This document shows, piece by piece, positions 51,242 through 64,000 of a stretch of 64,000 nucleotides of DNA. The stretch's first letter is position 1. Every line of letters begins with the position of its first letter. This stretch comes from Hydractinia symbiolongicarpus (taxonomy: Eukaryota > Cnidaria > Hydrozoa > Anthoathecata > Hydractiniidae): assembly GCF_029227915.1 (NCBI RefSeq), contig NC_079887.1, positions 6,820,001 through 6,884,000 of the forward strand. The letters are read 5' to 3'. The notes beneath the pieces were generated by a model. That model searched no databases and was not told where the DNA came from. It was given only the letters and a program-made list of their open reading frames with translations. The position numbers were made by a program, and so were the translations under genes.

Positions 51242-52833
51242 GAGTTAACAAATATGGATGCTAAAAACAAAGGAAGAATAAGAAACGAAGAATAAGTTTA
51301 AGTCAAAATGTACTACATCGGTCTTATGAAGAAATAAAAACTATAATATGGAAAAAAGGTGTTAAAATAAATAAACAAACGAACAAAAAACAAGAAGAAG
51401 AATGTAAACAAAGAAACAAACTCACCTTCTTCAGTAACATCTCCTTGTTTCTTTGTCTTCTCCTCAACTAATTTCTCAGCCAGCTGTCTGTTCACCTTCG
51501 GCATCTTGTTCAATTTGATTCGACTAGCTCTCTCTTCTTCGATTTTTTCGCGGATCTTGCTCTTGCGGTATTCTTCATACGCAAACGGTTCAACAATCGA
51601 CTTGGCTTTATGATACAACCTCATATCGATGAAGAAACCATGCATGTATGCTCTGAGTAGGTTCGTTCCTTTCAAATGTGACAAACCTAAATTTTCTAAC
51701 TCAGTGTCTGTCACAAACTTATAGTCATCATACAGAACAACCTGATCAGATTCTTCTAATTCTTCGGTTATATTGTCTAAAAATGAACACCACTTCGGTG
51801 CTTGTCCCAAGGCTGGCACATAATACACAGAATTCTTTGTGGCTTCATTTGCTAAAAAAATTAAACCAGAGTCTTGATATACGCACGTATCGTTAATTGG
51901 CACGCCCGGTTCGATTGACGTAAAGTTCTCCCCACTGTTATGGTCCCATATTTTGACTATTTTGGAATCTGACGTAACGAGTCTATTATTTTTATGGTAT
52001 ATAATACTCTTAATAGGTAATTCATATAAATGGTTTTTGCAAAGTCTTGGTTTGTTCGATCTCACATCGTATAGTAAAACGTGACCGTAACTAGTTCCCA
52101 CAGCCATATCTAATCCATTCCGAAACATTAAAGCAGTGACAGATGGAAAAGAGTCAAAGTCAGTATAATCAAGACCAGAATCTGCCAGATCTAAAACTCC
52201 CACTCTTGTGCGGGACCTGGGATCAAAACAAACAATTTTTCCTTCTTGGGTACCAACGGCCAGCAGCTGGTGTTCCGGATTAATAGCAGAAACATTTATC
52301 GCACTTGCTTCAGTATCAAAGGGTTGCAAAAATCTACCTTGCTCTAAATTTAAGCGATACACTTCTGGTCCATCTCCCACTAAATACAAATCACAGGACG
52401 GTTTATGATACGACATATCCCGCCCAAATTTTGGCATGCGTGTCCTATAATAACGGCCGTATTGCGCATGAAACTCAATATATCGATCAACTTGCATTAA
52501 AATCAGTTTGGAAAAATCCTCAGCTAGAAATTCGAATTTCACACACTCAGAATCAAAACAACGATCAAACTTTATACTGAGTTGATTCACATCAAAACAT
52601 TTGATTCTTGGTTTGTACACACCGGCCGTCAAGATGTACTGACCATCCGGCGACGCTTTCACGCATGTAGAAGCCGTTGGCATGTCGAAATCTTGAATAA
52701 GTTCGATACGCCGTCTCAATTCGACGTCTTGTTTTAACAACTGACGTTTTTTTCGATCTGATATCCATTCTGGCAAAGACTTTCCAGAAGAAAGGTTGTA
52801 TACTTTAACATTATTTGGCTGTGAGACTAGCAT
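50339..52833 (-). CDS. NOL10: Nucleolar protein 10 (Enp2 homologue)
   Basis: Two coding exons on the minus strand, 52833-51426 and 50892-50339, join in phase (1,962 nt, 653 aa; human about 690). The start MLVSQPNNVKVYNLSSGKSL matches the NOL10 N-terminus. WD40-type beta-propeller repeats follow (GQYILTAGVYKPRIKCFD, YRLNLEQGRFL, LPIKSIIYHKNNRLVTSDSK), then the conserved NLSHLKGTNLLRAYMHGF-like segment, a charged helix, and across the intron the NUC153 motif (DDRFAAMFTNRDFQVD, ESEEYRLL). The C-terminus is Lys/Arg-rich with RRSAGEL. In yeast, Enp2 is a component of the small-subunit processome, so the likely role is 40S ribosomal subunit assembly in the nucleolus. The stop codon lies inside an AATAAA (50338-50343 on the plus strand reads TTTATT), the only such hexamer nearby. 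Confidence 0.96.
51133..51240 (+). repeat. (CAA)n microsatellite in NOL10 intron
   Basis: About 35 CAA/AAC units with one interruption (ATATAAC), in the single coding intron of NOL10. On the transcribed strand it reads as TTG repeats. Confidence 0.95.
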
Positions 52834-54274
52834 GTTTATATCTATGAAAAAAATAAAAAATTATAGTAAAAAAAATTAAGAAAACTGAGAGATCATCAAA
52901 TTCAGTATATATACAACACATGTCTTTTTTCAATCCCTTTTCCCCTGTACACATGTTGTATATTGTATACATATTACAATTTAAGTGAAGCCCTTCCTTT
53001 TTTTTACATGATCCCGCCATTCACTACACACCTACCTATCATCCTAGCATCATTCTCTTTATAGTAGTTGCATATATACTATTAGTAAGGAGCACACGCA
53101 GGTGTGATGGTAACACCTCTACCGCTACTGTATACATTTTGTATGACAACACTAGCCTGTTTCACTGAGACTGCTTTATCTATGTAAAGTTTGTTCAGCT
53201 CACGCAGGGTTTCCATTTTTTCACATTAAAATTGAAGGTGATTTAGGATTTTACCAGTTTGTAGAAGGTTTTAATAACAAAAGGAAAAAAAAAGATGTTA
53301 AATTTATCTATTTATATGGCAGAGAAATGAAGTAAGCCATTTCCATAGGTGTCAAGAAAAAGTAACTTTCCTACGGTGTTAACTAATTAAAACTGTACAT
53401 GTGGTGAATTTGTCAGATTTTTTTGCATGAAGATGCATATTTATACACAAAATACTCTAAATCAAATGGAAAACATTATACAATAGACACTGTTTGAAAA
53501 TCCAAGGGCGATTGCCAAGAGAACATACATAAACACACACAACGAAGCTGCAACTAATTTTTCTTCAAACATATATAATTGTAATTCAATTTCAGCAAGT
53601 CACATCTTTCACCTGTCTAATAATGGTGTTATCGTTTCATATTAATAGTTAACAGTAGTAGTTTTTTACCTATATACAAAAGTCTGGTATATTTAAGTTA
53701 AAAGTATTTAAGTTATATATAAGTTAAAAAACAAACAAACAAACAAACAAACAAAAACGATTCGACGTGTTCGATTTAAAAGACTGACGAATCATTAAAA
53801 ATCCTTAAGGATTCGAGTGAACTGCTTCTAGATAAGTTCATCGAAATTCAACAATAACTGCTCTAAATAGCAAGGAAGTGAAGAATGGAGAGATTAGAGT
53901 AATCGAATTCCGATCCAGGGTACCAATAAAAAACCTCTACATGCACAAAATAAAGTCACGCATATTTAAAGGGTAAAACATGCTAAAGTATAAAGTACAA
54001 GATAATTTCTTTTAAAAGTGATATAAAACTTGACTTAACGTTGACAAAGTGTGGCAGCATACAATATTTGGTTTTATTTCAAACAAAAAAGTGCTAAAAC
54101 ACTGTTGCCTTTGACTTCTTAGATTCACAATATGCATACAAGAAATAAATTTTCAAATATATACATATATTTGCAAGACCTAAGATATATGAAGTTCTTG
54201 CAAAAACCATTAACCAACTAACCATATCTTTTTGCTGAAACCAACAGCCACCTGCGAAATCTTGTTAAAAAATG
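52834..54274. other. Spacer between IGBP1 and NOL10
   Basis: Contains the 3' untranslated region of IGBP1 (a minus-strand AATAAA at 54073-54078), an (AAAC)n tract at about 53727-53756 and the upstream region of NOL10. No other gene seen. Confidence 0.5.
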
Positions 54275-55267
54275 TTAACCGTGTCGTTCCTTGTTTCCTT
54301 CGCCTCTTCTATGTGTATCTTTCCAATCATCCCAATCTCTTGCCTTCTTCAGCTTTTCATCATCTTCATCAGACGAGTGTTCATCAGATTTCTCAGGCGC
54401 ATTTGCTTCTTTTTCATATTCTTGAATGATTTTACCTTCTCGTAATTCTTTTTCAAAGTATTCGTTTTCAGTCATTGTAGGCAGACTTTTATATCCTGCA
54501 CCAAAAACTTCTTTTTGCAGCATTTCTCTGGTAATTAAAATAGGTTTCATAGGTTCCAACTTTTTTTTCTCTTCAGGAGGCTTTACTTCCCCCTTTTTAA
54601 TTTTACTCATATGTTCTAGAATGGGAAGTTCAGAGTTTATAGATGCAATATTCTCTATGGCGTTGTTTATCCATAATTTTAACCAGTCTAAGTAAAAGCT
54701 ACGAACAGTTTCATCATCAACAGAATTTTTATCTTTTTTTAGCCGGCTTTCGATTATGTCTATCCTGGAAGCGATTATCTTATTTTCTTTATATCTCTGT
54801 ATCTTTTGCTGTCTGGCTTTGTTCACGTCATTTATGTTTCTACTTTGCTGATTTGGACTTTCTGCACTCTTCAGATAATAACTAGATAAGTCATTTGGGA
54901 CAACCATGTACTCGTGGCATCGCTTTAAATAATCCCGAAAATAAATTAAAGCATTATCTAGACTGGATTTTCTGTCATCAGATATTTCTTTGAGGTATAT
55001 ATCACCCAAAAATGCTGGCAATAACAGAAACTTTATATTCCCAGTGGAAACTTCATCTATGATTTCATTAGGACTAAATAAAAGCAACTGGTTCACCATA
55101 TGGGTACATTGAATAAATACCTTTTGGCATCTCTTCAGTTCAGCTTTGTATTTATTAGAATTCGAAGGCTCATCACTGTTGGTAATATCTTTGAATAGAG
55201 CCCATCCTTCCAAAAAGGTTTGTGTCAAAGTTTTTTCTGTCTCTATTTCTTCCATGTGTTCAGTCAT
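54275..55267 (-). CDS. IGBP1: Immunoglobulin-binding protein 1 / alpha4 / Tap42 homologue
   Basis: A single 993-bp coding exon, 330 aa, full family length (human 339). It starts MTEHMEEIETEKTLTQTF and carries the Tap42-family helical N-terminal domain (residues 1 to about 230), which in the family binds the PP2A, PP4 and PP6 catalytic subunits. It ends with the highly conserved PILITREMLQKEVFGAGY, LPTMTENEYF and ARDWDDWKDTHRRGEGN. The role is control of free phosphatase catalytic subunits and TOR signalling. A splice-acceptor-like TTTCAG four bases upstream of the ATG (55272-55277 on the plus strand as CTGAAA) suggests an untranslated first exon. The coding part is intronless, unlike most neighbours in this window. 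Confidence 0.96.
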   Translation of the reverse strand: MTEHMEEIETEKTLTQTFLEGWALFKDITNSDEPSNSNKYKAELKRCQKVFIQCTHMVNQLLLFSPNEIIDEVSTGNIKFLLLPAFLGDIYLKEISDDRKSSLDNALIYFRDYLKRCHEYMVVPNDLSSYYLKSAESPNQQSRNINDVNKARQQKIQRYKENKIIASRIDIIESRLKKDKNSVDDETVRSFYLDWLKLWINNAIENIASINSELPILEHMSKIKKGEVKPPEEKKKLEPMKPILITREMLQKEVFGAGYKSLPTMTENEYFEKELREGKIIQEYEKEANAPEKSDEHSSDEDDEKLKKARDWDDWKDTHRRGEGNKERHG

Positions 55268-56732
55268 AAATCTGAAAAAATGATTAATTATGTATCCACA
55301 AGTTTATAACAAGCACTTAAGAGAAACAAAAATAATGGTTGTTTAACACAGGTGGCCGTTATAGAGGAAACTTGCCTATAACAGCTATATCTCAAGTTTT
55401 GCCGTCTAGGACAGGTTTTTGATGTTACAGTTGTTGGGACGTTGGCAAGCAAAGGTAAATGGGTTTTAGTCGAAATTACAGGTCTAAGATTCAATGAATT
55501 GCAATTGTTTCTTCTCCCTGGTATCCTTAAAAAACATGCATATTTTCTACCCATATTGTGTTCCATATTGCCATCAGACAATTACATAAGTGTAAAAGCT
55601 TGTCATAGGAACATGGGTTGGGCCCTTCCAGTGATAAGAAACACATCAATGCTTTGTTTATTAACATTATTAATCTGCAACTGATTTAATGCTATGAAAA
55701 CTAGGATGGAATATATTTTTTTCATACCATAAATTTTGTTAATAAAACATTTAAAGTTGAAAAAAGTGACAATCTTAAGGTTTTAAACGAAGGATTGACC
55801 ACGTGAGCAACAAACAATAGAATTAACTAATCAAAAGGCACAATCAGTATTCTGACCACAGAAAAATTGTTTAAGACTTATTTTTCCCCACCTTAACTAT
55901 TCTGATTTTATGGTGGTAAGAAAAATTATGCCGGGTGTCCTCGTTAAAATTTTTTATTCAAATTTACTTTTTCTGATCACATGGCCACTCTATTTTGAAA
56001 ATCTGCATTTATAATGGCAAATTTGCAGACACAATGAAGGTTATGATCTACACAGACAGAAAACATGTTGAACAGGTAAGGGAGAAAAACACTGTAGTGT
56101 TACTTATAAAAAAAAATTGAATTTTGTACGAGATTATTAGATTTTTATTGTTAGTGTTCTTGAGCATAAGATCACAGAAAAGATTATAACATATACTTAT
56201 TATTGAGAACCATCTTGTTTTCTCTGCAGCCAATAAAAGTTTACTAACATTACACTCACACGTGGTGCAAGGATAAGTACAATCATTATGCAATGATAAG
56301 ACAGTGTATTTATAAACCGCCACTGTATTTTAGAAACATCAAAACATTTTTTTGGCTTATTTCTTTTACTATGCACACCGTTTATAAGTCACACAACTCT
56401 ATTTGTGTGGTGTAGGAGAATCATAGACCTCTAAATTCTTTGTCAGCAAAAATTCAATTTTGCATCTTGTTTCACATCCTTGTCCCCAGAAATCAAAAGG
56501 CAAAATCTGCTTTTTTATTTTGGAGCAGGGCACAGGAAACAAACATCGTTTTAGCATCAAAAGTAAAAAAGAGGCCTGGGGAAATTCGATACTTTGAAGG
56601 TTGTCTTTTTTTATGGCCGATGTCAACAAAATTGAAAGCTGTTTTTACATTTCAAGAGGTAGCAAAAGATTTTATCACAATATCCTGCCTGGATAAGGTG
56701 AGTGTTTTTGTTCCCATAAATGTGATGTATAC
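55268..56732. other. Upstream of IGBP1, no gene seen
   Basis: AT-rich. Small ORFs on both strands have no recognisable homology or splice context. Confidence 0.45.
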
Positions 56733-57316
56733 CAGGGTGACCACTAATAAAGTGAAAACAAAAGTAAGGATATTAAGGATAATTAAGGAGACAAATTGAC
56801 ACTTTTTAAGGATACTTTGCTGCAAACGAGAAAAATAAAATGAAAACAAAAGAAAATGAGAACAAAAGTAAGGATATTAAAGAGAATTAAGGAGACAAAT
56901 TGACACTTTTTAAGGATATTTTGCTGTGAAGGAGAAAAAAAAAAAAAATAAATAAAAATATAGGGTAAATAAGGTGAAAACAAATTTTGTTCTCTATCTT
57001 TAAAGTTGGCATACTATGTTCATGATAAGAAAATTATACATATTATACAAATATACATATAAATTATGCCCTGAAAGATAAAAAATATAGGATTTCAGGT
57101 AACAGAGAAATATGTCTTATTTTTTACTGGTGATGAACAACCCATGAACACATTTCCAAAAAAGTTACGATCAGAAAAATAAGAAACAAGGAGAAATTAA
57201 GGAGAATAGCTAAAATTTCAATTTTTTTTCAGTATATATATTTAAGTACTTCTAAGGAGATTTTCTTTTTCTAAGGTCATTTAAGGAATTTAAGGAGGAG
57301 TGGTCACCCTGTATAC
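56728..57316. mobile_element. Non-autonomous DNA transposon (MITE) with TATAC target duplication
   Basis: The element at 56733-57311 (579 bp) begins CAGGGTGACCACT and ends with the exact inverted repeat AGTGGTCACCCTG. It is flanked by TATAC on both sides (56728-56732 and 57312-57316). Inside is a ~115-bp direct duplication around GTAAGGATATTAA, GGAGACAAATTGACAC and TTTTTAAGGATA (about 56763-56820 and 56867-56925). It has no coding capacity. The CAGGG terminus resembles hAT-type ends, but those normally duplicate 8 bp, so the superfamily is uncertain. Confidence 0.85.
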
Positions 57317-57581
57317 CTATCTAGCTACAATCTTGGTCAAAATATGTTGAGACAAGACAAATAATAGTTACATAAGCTATTTCTGTATATATTAGATTCA
57401 CGCATTCTAAATTGTCAATGTTCAGAGCGGATTCTGAATGTGGTGGCTAGCAACTTTTTAATGCTGCTTGCCTGGCCTATGCTTATGCAAAGTATATAGT
57501 GACTTTGCAGCCAGCCTGCTGCAACACACCGACTGTTTGACACTTTGTCCATATTTGCAAAATGAAGAAAAAATGCCTTTA

Positions 57582-57930
57582 TCTGGCGTGGCGTAGTAGA
57601 TTAGTGGTTATAGCTTTCGTGCTCATTGTGGAAGACCGGGGTTCGATTCCTCTTAACGGCGAGTCAATATGGGTGAGTGAATGTTACCACAGCCCCGGGT
57701 TAACCCAAGCAATGTGAGGGAAATGTGAAGGAACATGGGACATTGTGTGGGCCGTCGGATGTTGCCGAGAGTTGTGTAGTAGAGTGCAAGTCCTAATTGG
57801 GTCTGCGTAGGTCAAAACGAGCATTAAATACTCTAGGACTCTCCATCTAAGCCATGGCCCCTCCTGGAAATAATTGACAGGATATATCCCACGATATTTG
57901 CGAGGCTAGCCATGTAAAATATGCACATCT
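57582..57930 (+). mobile_element. tRNA-derived SINE
   Basis: The head has RNA polymerase III promoter boxes: an A box at 57597-57609 (TAGATTAGTGGTT) and a B box GGTTCGATTCC at 57640-57650, spaced as in a tRNA. About 250 bp of unrelated, GC-richer body follows, ending near a short CTAT repeat (57930-57941). The tRNA-like head is not a functional tRNA because the acceptor stem does not pair well. Right end approximate; no target duplication found. Confidence 0.8.
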
Positions 57931-58048
57931 ATCTATCTCAATATAATTTCCAAGTTTCCATATTCGGGAACTGTTTTGTGAAAAACCGGAAATAGTTTAT
58001 GAAGACAGAAACCGATTAAGTTTTTCCATTCACTGCAAGCGACCTTGG

Positions 58049-58773
58049 GATATTGTTCTGCCCAGATTATGTTTTTTGCACTGGTTATGTTGTGGTGACC
58101 AGATTATGAACGCTGATATAAATGCCCGGCCAAGCAGGCTGTGATTGGCATTTTCTTCAAACTTTTGTGAATTAAACATACTCTGGAAGATAGAACACCC
58201 CTAAAAACTAAAGAAAGAAAAAAGCCTCAACGTAATTTTTGTACTACTCTTGTAGTAAATACATTTCAACATAATATACTTTGAATGAAGTAACTAAATT
58301 TCACGGAACCTAAATTATTCTTTTGGCGGGAAATAAGTTTGGTAAAAAGTTATTAAACTTGCGAATCCCAGAATTTAGTATTTGCCACAAAATTTCGTTT
58401 CATTTGAGAACAAGAACAACTTTGCCACCAGGGCTATTTGCTTGTCAGAAGTGATGACGAATGATATAAAAGCGGTCGGCTCCGATTATATTTGTTCTAT
58501 AAGTCTCGAATAATATTTGACTGTCATACATAAGCTGGCCTTCCCCGATTATGTATGTTCTATAATAAGTGAGAAATAATATTAGACTGTCGTATATAAA
58601 CTTGCCTGCCCTGAATATGTTCCGTTTATAAGTGCCAAATAATATTTTTTGAGTAATAAGGCGGCCTGTCCTGATTATATTGCCCTGATTATGTATTTTC
58701 TGCCGTGTTTTTAAGTGGGGCAAGCTGCCGTACTTAATCAGGCCAATGTTTATTATCCAGGCAGAACAATATC
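58049..58773. mobile_element. Fold-back element with internal ~65-bp tandem repeats
   Basis: GATATTGTTCTGCC (58049-58062) is repeated as an exact inverse complement at 58760-58773. The right half (58465-58730) holds about 3.5 imperfect units of 60-66 bp, each with a CCGATTATGTATGTTCTATA-like core and an AATAATATT stretch. Because the period is close to a multiple of three, the minus strand stays open over 58445-58810, but the product is only the repeat in translation. No transposase seen. Confidence 0.65.
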
Positions 58774-58810
58774 GCATTATAATTTTTCGACCAATAATAG
58801 AAAGCCCCAA

Positions 58811-62154
<3,344 letters not shown>

Positions 62155-62907
62155 ATGTTTTTACTTCTGGCTGCATTTCTTGGTATTTTTTATGAAGCCA
62201 ATGCTCTTTTTGCACGCGAGACTGAGACTCGAGAAGTTAAAATTCTCAATGGGCTATGGGATTTCCGTGCAGATAATTCATCTCGAAGAAATGCTGGTTT
62301 TGAACAGCAGTGGTATAAAGAACCATTAAAAAAGGTTTGTTACTTTAAAATTCAACTTTTTATTGTTTCTTCTTAAATGTTTTTTTTCTAAAAAACAGCT
62401 TTATTTTGTCTTAACTTGTTATTAATGTGTCGAATACTAGTGATCTTAAATGGAGGACTTCTGATTGTGAAAAGCTTGATAGCTCTCTAATTTCAGGACT
62501 GTGTCCTTACAAAGTTTATCTGAACATCTATTTTTTACAGTCATTGATAGAGAAATTGGCTGACTTTCGTTTGTTTCCAAATATTCTATGAACTGGTGTA
62601 TCCAAGAAGAACATTAAAATATATATATTTAATATAAGGCAGTCGATTTATTGCTCCTTTTTGGCTGTTATTTGTAATTTCAAATTTTTTTGAATTAACA
62701 TTGTACTTTTGGTGTTTCTAGAAAGGTAACGTTATAAAAATGCCTGTTCCTTCAAGCTATAACGATATCACACAAGATCGTAATCTCCGAGACTTCGTGG
62801 GTTGGACGTGGTATGACCACATGGTATATGTACCGAAGCGTTGGGATGACGAAGAAAATTTACGTGTAGTTTTACTGTTTGAAAGCTGCCATTATTATTG
62901 TGCTGTT
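62155..62907 (+). CDS. GUSB: Beta-glucuronidase, first two exons (3' truncated by window)
   Basis: Exon 1 62155-62334 and exon 2 62722-62907, both phase 0, give the first 122 residues. A signal peptide (MFLLLAAFLGIFYEANA) is followed by the glycoside hydrolase family 2 sugar-binding domain: LNGLWDFRADNSS, GFEQQWYKEPL, MPVPSSYNDI, DFVGWTWYDHMVYVPKRW, matching vertebrate lysosomal beta-glucuronidase closely. Exon 2 ends at the codon before the expected W-V-N-G motif; the remaining exons lie beyond the right edge. The enzyme removes glucuronic acid from glycosaminoglycan ends in lysosomes. The start is the ATG directly before the hydrophobic core; no in-frame ATG lies just upstream. Confidence 0.95.
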
Positions 62908-63379
62908 GTAAGTGTTTTTCATTTTATTTACTGTTTAGCATAATCTGATATTTTAAAATCTAAATGTTGACCTGTGCACATCCTCATGTCTGAACAAAAC
63001 GTAAAATTATATATGTTTTGTATTAAGGCAGTAAAAACTATAAAAACACATATTTTTAGGAGTTAACTTTAAAATTAAAAATGTGCACTAAATGTAAATC
63101 ATTTAGTCATGGTGGGTCAATTCCTTTCATGTTTTAATATTTCGCAGTCACATTTTTAAGAATATAAAAACTTTAACTGGTTTGTTTATTCACATGCTGT
63201 GTATGTATGAGTGCTTGTTATTTATAGATTGACAATATTATTACATTTTTTAACTTTGACAGTTAAACAGGGGAGTTGAAGTAAAGTTAAAATATCAAAT
63301 TGATATTTGGCATGAAATTTTAGATGACGATAGAATTTTTATAATATATTTCTACTAGTCGATAAAGCTCGTGGAAAAA

Positions 63380-63850
63380 TCCACTAAGACAGGATAAAAA
63401 TGAAAAAGAAGCAGCATTTGAATTTTGATGACGTCATCAACTCATTCACAAAAAAAAATTTGAAACAATGTTTTTACGTTTCCTTTATTGTGCAGAGCTT
63501 AAAATGCTGATGCTGAAAATGTAAATGATCATGTGCTTTTGATAAACAGTTTATGAGATATGGGGGTTTAAACGTTTTGCTAACGTCAGGAAAGACCTGC
63601 AAAGGTACAAAAATTATTTTAGAAATTTCTATACATGTTGCCCTCATCAAATAGATCTTGAAACGCTGACCAAGGAAATGCGTAGGATCATGTACTTTTG
63701 ACAAATGGCTATGGAAATATTGTGGTTTAAAGGTTTTTTGATGACGTCATCAATCTGTCAATTCCGAAACGGATTTGGGGACGCAAATTTGCCAATATAC
63801 CCAAACACAGACAGATGGAAGCTTCGTATTATTATAGAGATTAAATCTGA
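63380..63850. repeat. Interspersed repeat with duplicated TGATGACGTCATCA palindrome
   Basis: Two related units lie in GUSB intron 2. The palindrome TGATGACGTCATCA occurs at 63426-63439 and 63739-63752. Between them, GATCATGTGCTTTTGATAAA (63527) and GATCATGTACTTTTGACAAA (63688) mark a second, ~160-bp repeat period. Probably a degraded transposon; ends uncertain. Confidence 0.55.
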
Positions 63851-64000
63851 CATTGTGCTGAAACATTAGAAGTTTAAATCAACAATTATTTCTTTTAAGA
63901 AAATGAATTTAAAATGCCGAGACATAAATGTAATTATGGTTTGGACATTCTGTTATGTTAACAAAATGTACAACTCTCACTCACCTGAAAATTAATAAGT

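Noticed and set aside
57582-57655. Functional tRNA gene at the SINE head
   Set aside because: Promoter boxes are present, but the cloverleaf is poor and the sequence runs on into a SINE body.

Overview
The window is AT-rich animal genomic DNA with split genes, GT-AG introns of roughly 0.1-4 kb, many microsatellites and several families of small transposons. Clathrin heavy chain, NOL10, IGBP1 and beta-glucuronidase are clearly metazoan. The ShK-domain secreted protein and the very large EMI/EGF/sushi/Ig receptor suggest a cnidarian, probably a hydrozoan. This placement is inferred; the species cannot be fixed from the sequence.

Layout. (1) 53-5409, + strand: 13 exons encoding the C-terminal 960 residues of clathrin heavy chain; its 5' part lies outside the window. 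(2) 8482-10639, +: a three-exon, 291-residue four-pass membrane protein of claudin/PMP22 type. (3) 10.6-13.4 kb: gene-poor, with one decayed coding fragment on the minus strand. (4) 13521-20052, +: a six-exon secreted protein of 193 residues (signal peptide, ShK, a papilin-like GCC cassette, ShK, ShK), built largely from 99-bp phase-1 exons. (5) 20.1-23.6 kb: gene-poor, with a very long GAA tract. (6) 23678-25290, +: a secreted N-formylglutamate-amidohydrolase-like enzyme in two exons. (7) about 25.9-28.0 kb, minus strand: a decayed LINE retrotransposon, followed by gene-poor DNA with a fold-back element. (8) 31952-46353, +: a giant single-pass receptor of about 2,670 residues in 17 exons, with two candidate last exons giving different cytoplasmic tails. 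(9) 46.4-50.3 kb: gene-poor, with one possible minus-strand exon. (10) 50339-52833 and 54275-55267, minus: NOL10/Enp2 (ribosome biogenesis) and IGBP1/Tap42 (PP2A regulation), in tandem. (11) 55.3-62.1 kb: a transposon-rich spacer holding a MITE with a clear target duplication, a tRNA-derived SINE, a fold-back element with internal tandem repeats and a 148-bp (AT)n tract. (12) 62155-62907, +: the first two exons of lysosomal beta-glucuronidase, which runs off the right end.

The genes do not form one pathway; this is ordinary animal gene order with housekeeping and lineage-specific genes interleaved. The most interesting locus is the giant receptor. Its N-terminus (EMI plus EGF) and its tail (NPxF, YDNP and YxxL motifs) recall engulfment receptors of the CED-1/Draper/MEGF10 group. 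Its 1,840-codon central exon encodes material I do not recognise, including a furin-type site followed at once by a long glycine-rich hydrophobic segment flanked by predicted coiled coils. All exon joins were inferred by reading splice sites, phase and homology from the sequence; no alignment or RNA evidence was available.
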